10,874 nucleotides of DNA from an uncultured Synergistia bacterium (GTDB lineage: Bacteria; Eremiobacterota; SpSt-956; JAKJGF01): the NCBI GenBank assembly GCA_937888925.1, contig CALARM010001114.1, positions 1-10,874 on the forward strand. Direction: 5' to 3'. The notes under the pieces are model-generated. The model was given only the letters and a program-made list of their open reading frames with translations. It was not told the DNA's origin and did not search any database. Positions within the stretch are counted from its first letter, which is position 1, and each line of letters begins with the position of its first letter. Made by a program: the position numbers and the translations under genes. This document shows positions 1 through 6,050 of the stretch, one piece after another.

Positions 1-7
1 TCACGAT
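1..7. repeat. Trace of a heptamer array ending upstream of rsmG
   Basis: The window opens with TCACGATTTT. The same TCACGAT end, followed by A/T, closes the arrays upstream of the genes starting at 4614 (TCACGATTTAAAAG) and 3076 on the minus strand (TCACGATTAAAA). The array upstream of 3427 closes with TCACGATACAG. The window therefore probably begins at the tail of another array. Only one unit is visible, so this rests on analogy. Confidence 0.35.
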
Positions 8-25
8 TTTACCAATTGACTCAAT

Positions 26-790
26 ATGGTCAATAATGTTATAGTAAGGAATATGTATAACAGATATATTAACGAGTATATCAATGAATTTATAGAAACA
101 GGATTTACTCTGGATTCCAGGGCAATAGAGAAATTTTCTGTATATCTTATGGAATTAATGGAGGCAAAAATTAATATTACTGCTCATGTTTCTCCGGTAG
201 ATATAATAAGAGAAAATTTTCTTGATTCCCTGGTCTGTTTTCAGGCGGTTGGCCTGGCAGGTAAAAAAGTAATAGATATTGGAACAGGAGGAGGATTCCC
301 TGGACTTCCATTGAAGATTGTCGAAGATACTATGAATTTACATTTACTGGAAGCTACGGGGAAGAAAGTAGAATTTCTTAAGAACTTAATTAACAGGTTA
401 TCTTTAAATAATGTTTATGTCCATCAGGGGCGTGCGGAAGATTTCGGACAGAACAGTGAATTCCGTGAGAAGTTTGATGTGGCCTTTGCCAGAGCCGTAG
501 CAGGACTTCCTGTGTTACTTGAATATGTGCTTCCTTTCATAAAAATGGAAGGTATCTTTATTGCCCAGAAAGGAAAGAAGTATTCAGAAGAAATTGATAT
601 GTCGGCATATGCTCTGAAGACACTGGGAGGAGAAATTCTGGATATAAAATCTGTCAGGTTACCATATGAAAGCAGTGAGAAGAGATTAATAATCATAAAG
701 AAGATTTCTCCCACTCCTGTGAAATATCCCAGAAGAAATGGTATTCCTCTCAAAAGGCCTCTGGGAGGCCATTATCAGGGAAAGGAATAA
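26..790 (+). CDS. rsmG: 16S rRNA (guanine527-N7)-methyltransferase RsmG (GidB)
   Basis: This enzyme transfers a methyl group from S-adenosylmethionine to N7 of G527 in the 530 loop of 16S rRNA, in the cytoplasm. The SAM-binding motif I, VIDIGTGGGFPGLPL, lies at residues 82-96. It is preceded by the family's NITAH and FLDSL segments (50-54, 65-69). LLEATGKKVEFL (107-118), GRAEDF (135-140), the ARAVAGLPVLLEY stretch and FIAQKG (178-183) follow in the usual order. The end, YPRRNGIPLKRPL, is also typical. At 254 residues it is slightly longer than most RsmG proteins. The ATG at 26 has no clear Shine-Dalgarno. An in-frame ATG at 53 follows TAAGGA, but only 2 nt away, so the exact start is open. 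The 3' end overlaps the ribosome binding site of the next gene, suggesting co-transcription. Confidence 0.93.
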   Translation: MVNNVIVRNMYNRYINEYINEFIETGFTLDSRAIEKFSVYLMELMEAKINITAHVSPVDIIRENFLDSLVCFQAVGLAGKKVIDIGTGGGFPGLPLKIVEDTMNLHLLEATGKKVEFLKNLINRLSLNNVYVHQGRAEDFGQNSEFREKFDVAFARAVAGLPVLLEYVLPFIKMEGIFIAQKGKKYSEEIDMSAYALKTLGGEILDIKSVRLPYESSEKRLIIIKKISPTPVKYPRRNGIPLKRPLGGHYQGKE

Positions 791-797
791 ACAGATT

Positions 798-1727
798 ATG
801 AAAAAATTATCTCTATTTTTTTTACTGATTTCATTATTTATTACAGGATGCAGAGAGAAAGATCATAATGTGCTCCATCATTCTTTATTAACTCCGAAGC
901 CATCCGCTAAGGCCGGACATTCATTGAAGATGGTTTATATAGCAGGCGGTGGCAAACATTATATGGTTGAAAGATGGCAGGCCCTTGGAGATTATCTCTC
1001 CAATAAAACAGGCATAAATATTGAAGTTGATGAAAGGAAAAATTATAGAAACATTATTGAAGCCTTTGAAAAAAAAGAGTCTCATATCGGTTCTGTAAGC
1101 GGATTTATTTATGTAAAATTAAAAGAGGAACTGAATGTAATTCCTGTCGTTAAAACAGTGGAAAAAGGTAAAGATACGTATAAAAGTTTTATTGTAGTAA
1201 GGAAAGACAGCGGCCTGAAGAATTTTGATGATCTAAGAGGTAAGAAATTTGCTTTCGTAGATAAACAATCTACATCCGGTTATCTTTTCCCAAGGGTAAT
1301 GATGGCCGACCTTGGAGTAACAAAACTTGAAGATTATTTTTCCCACGTTGTTTTCCTTGATGACCATCTATCATCGATTATTTCTATTTATAATGGCTAT
1401 GTTGACGGAGGAGTTGTGTCGAGCTTTGTCTTTGACTCGCCGGAAGCACAGAAATATCAGAAAGATCTCTCTGTTATAATGGAAACAGATGATATACCTA
1501 TAAGCTGTTTTATAGTCAGAAGTGATTTACCGGAGGAAGATGTGAAAAAAATCAAAGCTGCTTTCCTGGACATAGGTAAATCAACTGAAACCACAGATTT
1601 GAGGAAAATATTGAGAGTGGATGGTTATATTGAAGCTAAAGACAGCGATTATGCTTCTATCAGAGATGCGATTAAGAAACTTTCTACATTGAAAGATAAA
1701 GAGGAAACTCCGACTCCGGTGAAGTAA
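798..1727 (+). CDS. PhnD-like phosphate/phosphonate-family substrate-binding lipoprotein
   Basis: This is a 309-residue periplasmic-binding-type lipoprotein. I chose the ATG at 798 because AAAGGAA (781-787) lies 10 nt upstream and the protein then begins with a classic lipoprotein signal: MKK, a hydrophobic core, and the lipobox FITGC with Cys18 as lipidation site. An upstream ATG at 738 in the same frame would bury the signal peptide. The mature part has the PhnD-family pattern: YIAGGG near the start, WQALGDYLS, the GSVSGF segment, FDDLRGKKFAFVD and STSGYLFPRVMM. The family binds phosphate, phosphite, phosphonates or related anions for ABC importers. No permease or ATPase gene is in the window, so the ligand is unknown and a sensory role is possible. 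It starts right behind rsmG (stop at 790) and converges with the TPR gene. Confidence 0.82.
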   Translation: MKKLSLFFLLISLFITGCREKDHNVLHHSLLTPKPSAKAGHSLKMVYIAGGGKHYMVERWQALGDYLSNKTGINIEVDERKNYRNIIEAFEKKESHIGSVSGFIYVKLKEELNVIPVVKTVEKGKDTYKSFIVVRKDSGLKNFDDLRGKKFAFVDKQSTSGYLFPRVMMADLGVTKLEDYFSHVVFLDDHLSSIISIYNGYVDGGVVSSFVFDSPEAQKYQKDLSVIMETDDIPISCFIVRSDLPEEDVKKIKAAFLDIGKSTETTDLRKILRVDGYIEAKDSDYASIRDAIKKLSTLKDKEETPTPVK

Positions 1728-1740
1728 CTGGGGTGATGCG

Positions 1741-1799
1741 GCGTAATGCGTGATGGGTAGGGTAAACCTGCTCACTTTTCACTTTTCACTTCTTCACTG
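1741..1799. repeat. Heptamer array between convergent genes, running into the TPR gene
   Basis: Units in 7-nt phase are GCGTAAT, GCGTGAT, GGGTAGG and GTAAACC, a 3-nt TGC, then TCACTTT, TCACTTT, TCACTTC and TTCACTG. The second half (from 1772) is the 3' end of the minus-strand TPR gene, so the repeat encodes protein there. No hairpin terminator is visible between the two convergent genes. Confidence 0.8.
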
Positions 1800-3076
1800 C
1801 CCTCTTCTTCTTTACCATCCTCGTCAGAGCTTTCCTCTTCTTCTTTAATTATTTTATTAATTGTTTCGATATACTCACGGGCTTTATCTGCCAGGTCTCC
1901 ATGTTTTTCCAAATTTATGGCTTCATTTAAAAGTGCCAGTGCATCTTCATATAAACCTTCTCTTATCATCAATACACCGAGTCTGAAAAGAGAGTTTGCA
2001 TCAGAAGGATTATATTTTATTGCCAGTTCATATTCTCTCCATGCCTTATCATCTTCTTTTAATTCTTCATATATAATCCCCATGTTCCCGTGGACTGATC
2101 TGTAATGGTCCGGTTCAAGTTCCAGAGCTTTTTTCCATTCTGACAGGGCAAATTCAAAATTTCTTTTTTTGAAATATACAATTCCCAGTTCATAGTGAGT
2201 GGCCCCATGAGCCGGCATTAAGAGGAGTGCTTTCTGATAATGAGTTGATGCAGAGTTTAACCTTCCCAGTTCATCATAGATTAAACCGAGTGAATAATAG
2301 GCCAGTCCGTAGGAATGATCGAGTTCCAGAACTTTTTTAAATTCTTTCTCCCCTTCTTTGAGCTTTCCCTGATGGTAAAAGGCCATGCCGAGATTATAAA
2401 GGGAATCTATGTCAGAAGGACATATGTCCAGTGATTTTTTATATTCTTCACAGGCATCATAATAATTTCCTTCCTGGTAATATAAGAGGCCGAGATTATA
2501 ATGGGCCAGCATTTCAAGGGGATTCAGCTCCACTGCTTTTTTATAATGATATTTTGCTCTGTCCTGTCTGTCAAGTTCTTTCAGGGCAGTGCCAAGATTC
2601 AAGTGAACTTCAAGAAATTCAGGGTAAAGCTCAAGAGCCTGCTCCCATGAAGAGACGGCTTCCTCGATTTTTTTGTTTTCATAACAGGCAAGACCTGCTT
2701 TAAAATATTCCAGAGCTTCTTTTTTCTTTTTCTCTTCTTCTATTTTTTTCTCTTTTTCTATGTGTTTATCTGATACAATCCCTTCTTTTTTTATTTCTTC
2801 TACAGAAATCTCCGGCCCTTCTTCTATTTCATAATGAGATGAAGCCTTTTGGGGGTCCAGTTCCAGCGCTTTCTGCCACTGCTCGATGGCAAGATCGACT
2901 CTTCCGATACTGTTATAGGCTTTCCCCAGATTAATATAGAATTTCGCACAGTCAGGGCATATGGTAATAGCTTTTTTGTATGCTTCAATGGCCTCTTTCC
3001 ATTTTTCCTGTCTGGCCAGATTGAGGCCCGTTTTATTGTAGATTGCTGCTTTTTGCTGTGAATTCTCTTCTTCCAT
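1772..3076 (-). CDS. Tetratricopeptide repeat (TPR) protein
   Basis: The 434-residue protein is almost entirely TPR units. Two repeats (about residues 8-72) precede a charged, Lys/Glu-rich, probably coiled-coil linker (about 80-118). Eight further 34-residue repeats run to about residue 395, with the expected W/Y...LG..Y...G....A...Y.KAL.L.P pattern. The tail is strongly acidic. There is no signal peptide or membrane segment, so it is probably a cytoplasmic scaffold; TPRs generally bind other proteins. The partner is unknown. The ATG at 3076 is supported by GGAG about 7 nt upstream. The last codons (GSEEVKSEK and the TGA) are written by a GTGAAAA-type heptamer array, so this end is probably a repeat-derived extension. 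It converges with the lipoprotein gene. Confidence 0.88.
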   Translation of the reverse strand: MEEENSQQKAAIYNKTGLNLARQEKWKEAIEAYKKAITICPDCAKFYINLGKAYNSIGRVDLAIEQWQKALELDPQKASSHYEIEEGPEISVEEIKKEGIVSDKHIEKEKKIEEEKKKKEALEYFKAGLACYENKKIEEAVSSWEQALELYPEFLEVHLNLGTALKELDRQDRAKYHYKKAVELNPLEMLAHYNLGLLYYQEGNYYDACEEYKKSLDICPSDIDSLYNLGMAFYHQGKLKEGEKEFKKVLELDHSYGLAYYSLGLIYDELGRLNSASTHYQKALLLMPAHGATHYELGIVYFKKRNFEFALSEWKKALELEPDHYRSVHGNMGIIYEELKEDDKAWREYELAIKYNPSDANSLFRLGVLMIREGLYEDALALLNEAINLEKHGDLADKAREYIETINKIIKEEEESSDEDGKEEEGSEEVKSEK

Positions 3077-3097
3077 AGACTACTCCGTTTTTTTTAA

Positions 3098-3180
3098 TCG
3101 TGACGCATAATCGTGACGCGTCACGGGTGGTTCGTGATGTGTAATGCGTGATGCGTAATGCGTAATGCGTAATGTGTGTT
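3098..3180. repeat. Heptamer array upstream of the TPR gene
   Basis: Units in 7-nt phase are TCGTGAC, a 6-nt GCATAA, TCGTGAC, GCGTCAC, GGGTGGT, TCGTGAT, GTGTAAT, GCGTGAT, three GCGTAAT and GTGTGTT. Read on the minus strand the array ends in TCACGATTA just before the TPR ribosome binding site. No gene is credible here. A 69-codon minus-strand reading frame across it translates the repeat into ITHYALRITHY-like peptide. Confidence 0.85.
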
Positions 3181-3184
3181 TTAC

Positions 3185-3217
3185 CGGTACAGGGCGAATA
3201 CAGTGGTTCGCCTCTAC
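3185..3217 (-). repeat. REP-like hairpin with a GTAG foot
   Basis: On the minus strand this begins GTAGAGGCGAACC and ends TTCGCCCTGTAC. The stem is GGCGAA (3193-3198) with TTCGCC (3207-3212) around an 8-nt loop. GTAG followed by a GC-rich hairpin is the form of REP sequences recognised by REP-associated tyrosine transposases (RAYT/TnpA-REP). A similar hairpin lies at 7944-7969. It sits between two heptamer arrays. It has no T-run, so it is unlikely to be an intrinsic terminator. Confidence 0.5.
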
Positions 3218-3259
3218 TCACCTTTCGCTCTTTACTCTTCACTTTTCACCCTTCACTAT
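3218..3259. repeat. Six-unit heptamer array, TCACNNT type
   Basis: The units TCACCTT, TCGCTCT, TTACTCT, TCACTTT, TCACCCT and TCACTAT follow each other without gaps. On the minus strand they read as GTGAAGG/GTGAAAA-type units, the same subfamily as the array that encodes the TPR C-terminus at 1772-1799. They directly abut the REP-like hairpin. Confidence 0.8.
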
Positions 3260-3275
3260 ATTCAACTCTCAAACC

Positions 3276-3291
3276 ATTTGAACCTTCAAAT
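3276..3291. promoter_or_regulatory. Inverted repeat ATTTGAA-CC-TTCAAAT, possible operator
   Basis: This is a perfect 7-bp dyad with a 2-nt centre in the AT-rich control region, 21 nt upstream of the -35 box at 3313. Position and symmetry fit a dimeric regulator site, but only one copy is visible and it could be chance in AT-rich DNA. Confidence 0.25.
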
Positions 3292-3312
3292 ATAAAAATG
3301 TAATTTCACTTA

Positions 3313-3341
3313 TTGTTATAAATTCTTCTGTAGATTATAAT
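3313..3341 (+). promoter_or_regulatory. Sigma70-type promoter for the 3427-6939 operon
   Basis: The -35 TTGTTA (3313-3318) and a perfect -10 TATAAT (3336-3341) are separated by 17 nt. Transcription would start near 3348 and give a leader of about 79 nt that contains the four-unit GCGTCAC array and the AAAGGAA ribosome binding site (3411-3417). Confidence 0.65.
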
Positions 3342-3361
3342 ATGTAAATTATCATATACAA
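3334..3361 (-). promoter_or_regulatory. Possible divergent promoter for the TPR gene
   Basis: On the minus strand TTGTAT (3361-3356), 16 nt, then TATAAT (3339-3334). It overlaps the plus-strand promoter, so the two would compete. The leader to the TPR start would be about 250 nt and cross both arrays and the hairpin. In AT-rich DNA this match is weak evidence. Confidence 0.3.
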
Positions 3362-3375
3362 AATTTTTCTGCTTC

Positions 3376-3403
3376 GCGTCACGCGTCACGCGTCACGCGT
3401 CAC
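3376..3403. repeat. Four perfect GCGTCAC heptamers in the operon leader
   Basis: Four exact tandem copies of GCGTCAC are followed by GAT and, 8 nt after the array, by the ribosome binding site of the dehydrogenase gene. Being identical, the copies look recently amplified. They would lie in the 5' untranslated region of the transcript from the promoter at 3313. Confidence 0.9.
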
Positions 3404-3426
3404 GATACAGAAAGGAATACTATATA

Positions 3427-4467
3427 ATGGAATATCCCGAAAAAAATATATTGTTTCTCTCCCTTGAAGATGTAATAGCCTGCGGCGGAAATGATGTAAA
3501 TAAAGCATCGGAAGATGTAAAGCGAGGGTTTGAATTACTTTTAGAAGATAGAATTGTTCAGCCCCTGAAAACATCATTGAAAATTAAAAAGAAAGATCAT
3601 GAACATAGAGCCGGTCTTGTAAATTTTCTTCCTGCCTGTGTGGACCTCGGAGAAGAAGAAATTTATTCCTGTAAAATCCTGGGAGCTATGCCTCCCAATG
3701 TGGAAATAGGACTCCCCAGAGCTGCAGGACTTACGATACTCTTTGATTCTGTTACCAAAACCCCTCTCTGCGTAATGGATGCACAGGTAATAAGCGCCAC
3801 AAGAACGGGAGGAGTTACACGTATTGTAGCAGAAAAAATTGCCGACCTGGAAACCGAAGAAATCGGACTCGTAGGAGCAGGTGTCAATATGAGAACACAG
3901 CTTCTCGGTCTGCAACTCGCTTTGCCGCGTCTTAAAAAAGTAAAGGTTTATTCCAGAAGAGAGGCAAAACATAGATTTGCTGAAGAAATGGGCGAAAGGA
4001 CAGGACTCAATATTGTGCCTGTAGATACGGCAGAGGAAGCTGTAAAAGATTGCAGTCTTATAGTTACGTGTCTTCCTAATATGGATAAACCTGTTGTGAA
4101 AGCGGAATGGGTTAAGGAGAAAGGTATTACAGCTATAAATATAGGATGTTATGAGTCGGAAACAATACTCCTGAAGCGCATGGACAGGGTATTTACCGAT
4201 ATATGGGAACAGAATAAACATAGAGGAGTTCAGACTCTGGCTCTTGCAGTATTTCAGGGAGTCATACCGGAAAGTATTGTGGAAGACATAGCTCCCGTGC
4301 TCGCAGGGAAAAAGCCTGGAAGACAGTCCCGTGATGAGAATATATTCTTTTCTCCTATCGGCCTTGCATTCGAAGATGGCCTTGTGGCATGGAGAGTTTA
4401 TAAAGAAGCAATCAGAAAAGGAATTGGAACTAAACTTACTCTCTGGAAATCATGTAAATGGATCTGA
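3427..4467 (+). CDS. Ornithine cyclodeaminase/mu-crystallin family NAD(P)-dependent dehydrogenase
   Basis: At 346 residues it has the family's normal length. The substrate-binding half has CKILGAMPPN (82-91, with the conserved Lys83), GLPRAAG and TRTGGVT (125-131). The Rossmann part has EIGLVGAGVNM (145-155), an acidic/basic strand KVKVYSRR, and SLIVTCLP (210-217). Known members are ornithine cyclodeaminase, alanine dehydrogenase, the SbnB dehydrogenase of 2,3-diaminopropionate synthesis, and ketimine reductase. True ornithine cyclodeaminases carry a GGD...GKxEL segment with the catalytic Asp. Here the matching stretch is NIGCYESETI (238-247), so ornithine deamination is unlikely. An SbnB-like or opine-type reaction on an amino acid is more plausible. 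AAAGGAA lies 9 nt before the ATG. It is the first gene of the probable operon with the ligase and exporter. Confidence 0.82.
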   Translation: MEYPEKNILFLSLEDVIACGGNDVNKASEDVKRGFELLLEDRIVQPLKTSLKIKKKDHEHRAGLVNFLPACVDLGEEEIYSCKILGAMPPNVEIGLPRAAGLTILFDSVTKTPLCVMDAQVISATRTGGVTRIVAEKIADLETEEIGLVGAGVNMRTQLLGLQLALPRLKKVKVYSRREAKHRFAEEMGERTGLNIVPVDTAEEAVKDCSLIVTCLPNMDKPVVKAEWVKEKGITAINIGCYESETILLKRMDRVFTDIWEQNKHRGVQTLALAVFQGVIPESIVEDIAPVLAGKKPGRQSRDENIFFSPIGLAFEDGLVAWRVYKEAIRKGIGTKLTLWKSCKWI

Positions 4468-4468
4468 A

Positions 4469-4590
4469 CAGTGAGCAGTTATCAGTGACCAGTTATCAGT
4501 GACCGGTGAGAAGTGAAAAGTGAGAAAAAGTGAGTCGTGAGTCGTGAGAAGGCTTACCCTGCGCGTCACGCGTCACGCATTACGCATCAC
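4469..4590. repeat. Compound heptamer array filling the gap between dehydrogenase and ligase genes
   Basis: The array starts 2 nt after the dehydrogenase stop. Units are CAGTGAG, CAGTTAT, CAGTGAC, CAGTTAT, CAGTGAC, CGGTGAG, AAGTGAA, AAGTGAG, one 10-nt unit AAAAAGTGAG, then TCGTGAG twice. A 14-nt separator AAGGCTTACCCTGC follows (exactly two units long), then GCGTCAC twice, GCATTAC and GCATCAC. Nearly the whole 146-nt gap is repeat. I see no promoter or terminator in it, so the flanking genes are probably co-transcribed through it. Confidence 0.9.
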
Positions 4591-4613
4591 GATTTAAAAG
4601 AAAGGTACAATCT

Positions 4614-6050
4614 GTGAAACTTACAAATGAAAACTTAATAAAATGCATGGAGGAAACTCCTCCTGAAGAACTTGTGAGAATCTGCCGGGAATGCCAGAAA
4701 ATTGCTACCTATGATAAGATAAAAGACGATAGACTTAAGAGTGACCCCATGCCTGTCACCGTATTCCCCGTACCTTATATTGTAACGAAAGACATAATAA
4801 AAAATGTTACAGGGAAACTGGATATTTTCATAGATGGTTTGATTAAACTTGAACAACATATTCTCTGTGACAGGGGAGGCCCTCTCTATAATCGTCTGAT
4901 GAATTCTTTGACTCCCGGAGGAAGGCATCTTGTAGAAGAATGCACCTTTGAATCAGATTATTCCTTAAGGAGACGTCATAGAAGGATTGACGGATATTTG
5001 AATTTCTTTACAGGTGAATTTTCTATCATAGAAGTCAATCAGGCTGCACCTCTTGCTATTGATTTTTATGATGTTTCCCAGAGGATGGCATCTCATTTCC
5101 TGAATTCGCTGGGCTTTTTTTACCAGCCTGTTCTTCTGGCCCATCATATCCTGAACTGGTTTGTAGATGAATATACTTACAGATATCCAGGTAAATTTCC
5201 TCATAATATAGCCCTTGTAATAGAACATGGATATTTGCCTAAATTTATAGACCTTCCACAGATGGCTCTTATATGTGAAGAACTTGCCAGGGAAAAATAT
5301 GGTGAAAAACTTTCCATTAAGGTCTGTTTCCCTTATGAAATAAGCCTGTCCGGTGAAAAGATAATGTTTGACAATCACGAAGTAGATATGATATGGAGAA
5401 ATTCCGTGTATATGACGAAATACAGAGAAGAAGGTCTTAATATTAAAGATTATGAAACAATCTGTCATAATCCCGATAAATATCTTATCATTAATGCCAC
5501 CAGGGTCTGGCTCACAAGGACAAAGGAAGTTTTTTCTCTCCTGAGTAATGAAGAGTGCCGCAAAGAGATAGGTCTTTCAGAAGAAGAAGACAGGATAATT
5601 AAAGAAATTGTTCCCTATTCCGTAAACCTTAAATATGAGACTCAGGTGACGGAAACGGTGATAAAAGAAAAAGATCTGTGGATTACAAAACCTGCCGATG
5701 CAGGATTCGGTAAAGGTGTGGAATTCGGTGCTGCCCACAGTGAAAAATCATGGATAAGTATAATTAAAGAGAGAACAGAACAGGATGGTTTTATCTTCCA
5801 GAAAAGGGTAACATATCCGACCATTCGGGTAACCGATATAGATGACGATGGACATCTTATAAACCACAGAGTCGAATATGATTTCTGTCCCCATCATATA
5901 AACGGTGCCTTTACAGGCACGGCCCTTACGAGGACAAATGTTCTGGAAGAAAAAGGAAAAGTAAAGAAAATGAATCTCGTAGGAGGAGGAATAATACTTC
6001 CCGTTATCGGGGCAGAAGCCTGTCCGCCTCTGCAGAAATATTATGTTTAA
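4614..6050 (+). CDS. ATP-grasp-like ligase, possibly glutathionylspermidine-synthase type
   Basis: This 478-residue protein has no signal peptide or membrane segment. The start is GTG, supported by AAAGG (4601-4605) 8 nt upstream; no better ATG is near. The C-terminal half looks like an ATP-grasp fold: WITKPADAGFGKGVEFG (from residue 356) resembles the nucleotide-binding Lys plus glycine-rich loop, FIFQKRV (from 393) resembles the hinge strand, and VEYDFC followed by GAFTGTALTRTN would be the metal/phosphate-binding end. FSIIEVNQAAPLAIDF is a further conserved-looking segment. Enzymes of this fold join a carboxylate to an amine or thiol using ATP. I do not recognise the exact family and cannot assign substrates. 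Its neighbours, an amino-acid dehydrogenase and an exporter, suggest it condenses amino acids or derivatives into a small product. Its stop overlaps the exporter start by 8 nt. Confidence 0.55.
   Translation: MKLTNENLIKCMEETPPEELVRICRECQKIATYDKIKDDRLKSDPMPVTVFPVPYIVTKDIIKNVTGKLDIFIDGLIKLEQHILCDRGGPLYNRLMNSLTPGGRHLVEECTFESDYSLRRRHRRIDGYLNFFTGEFSIIEVNQAAPLAIDFYDVSQRMASHFLNSLGFFYQPVLLAHHILNWFVDEYTYRYPGKFPHNIALVIEHGYLPKFIDLPQMALICEELAREKYGEKLSIKVCFPYEISLSGEKIMFDNHEVDMIWRNSVYMTKYREEGLNIKDYETICHNPDKYLIINATRVWLTRTKEVFSLLSNEECRKEIGLSEEEDRIIKEIVPYSVNLKYETQVTETVIKEKDLWITKPADAGFGKGVEFGAAHSEKSWISIIKERTEQDGFIFQKRVTYPTIRVTDIDDDGHLINHRVEYDFCPHHINGAFTGTALTRTNVLEEKGKVKKMNLVGGGIILPVIGAEACPPLQKYYV

Noticed and set aside
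738..797. Start of the PhnD-like protein at ATG 738
   Set aside because: It would place about 20 charged residues before the signal peptide and overlap rsmG by 53 nt, while ATG 798 has a ribosome binding site and a proper lipoprotein signal.
3033..3242. A 69-codon minus-strand reading frame upstream of the TPR gene
   Set aside because: Its middle is translated heptamer repeat (ITHYALRITHY-like), it overlaps the TPR start, and it has no ribosome binding site or recognisable family.
3376..3403. CRISPR-like array
   Set aside because: Units are 7 nt with no spacers; this is a simple tandem repeat.
3574..4221. A 215-codon minus-strand frame opposite the dehydrogenase gene
   Set aside because: It lies wholly inside a well-supported gene with conserved family motifs, and its own translation is low-complexity (Ser, Tyr, Phe, Cys) with no domain.
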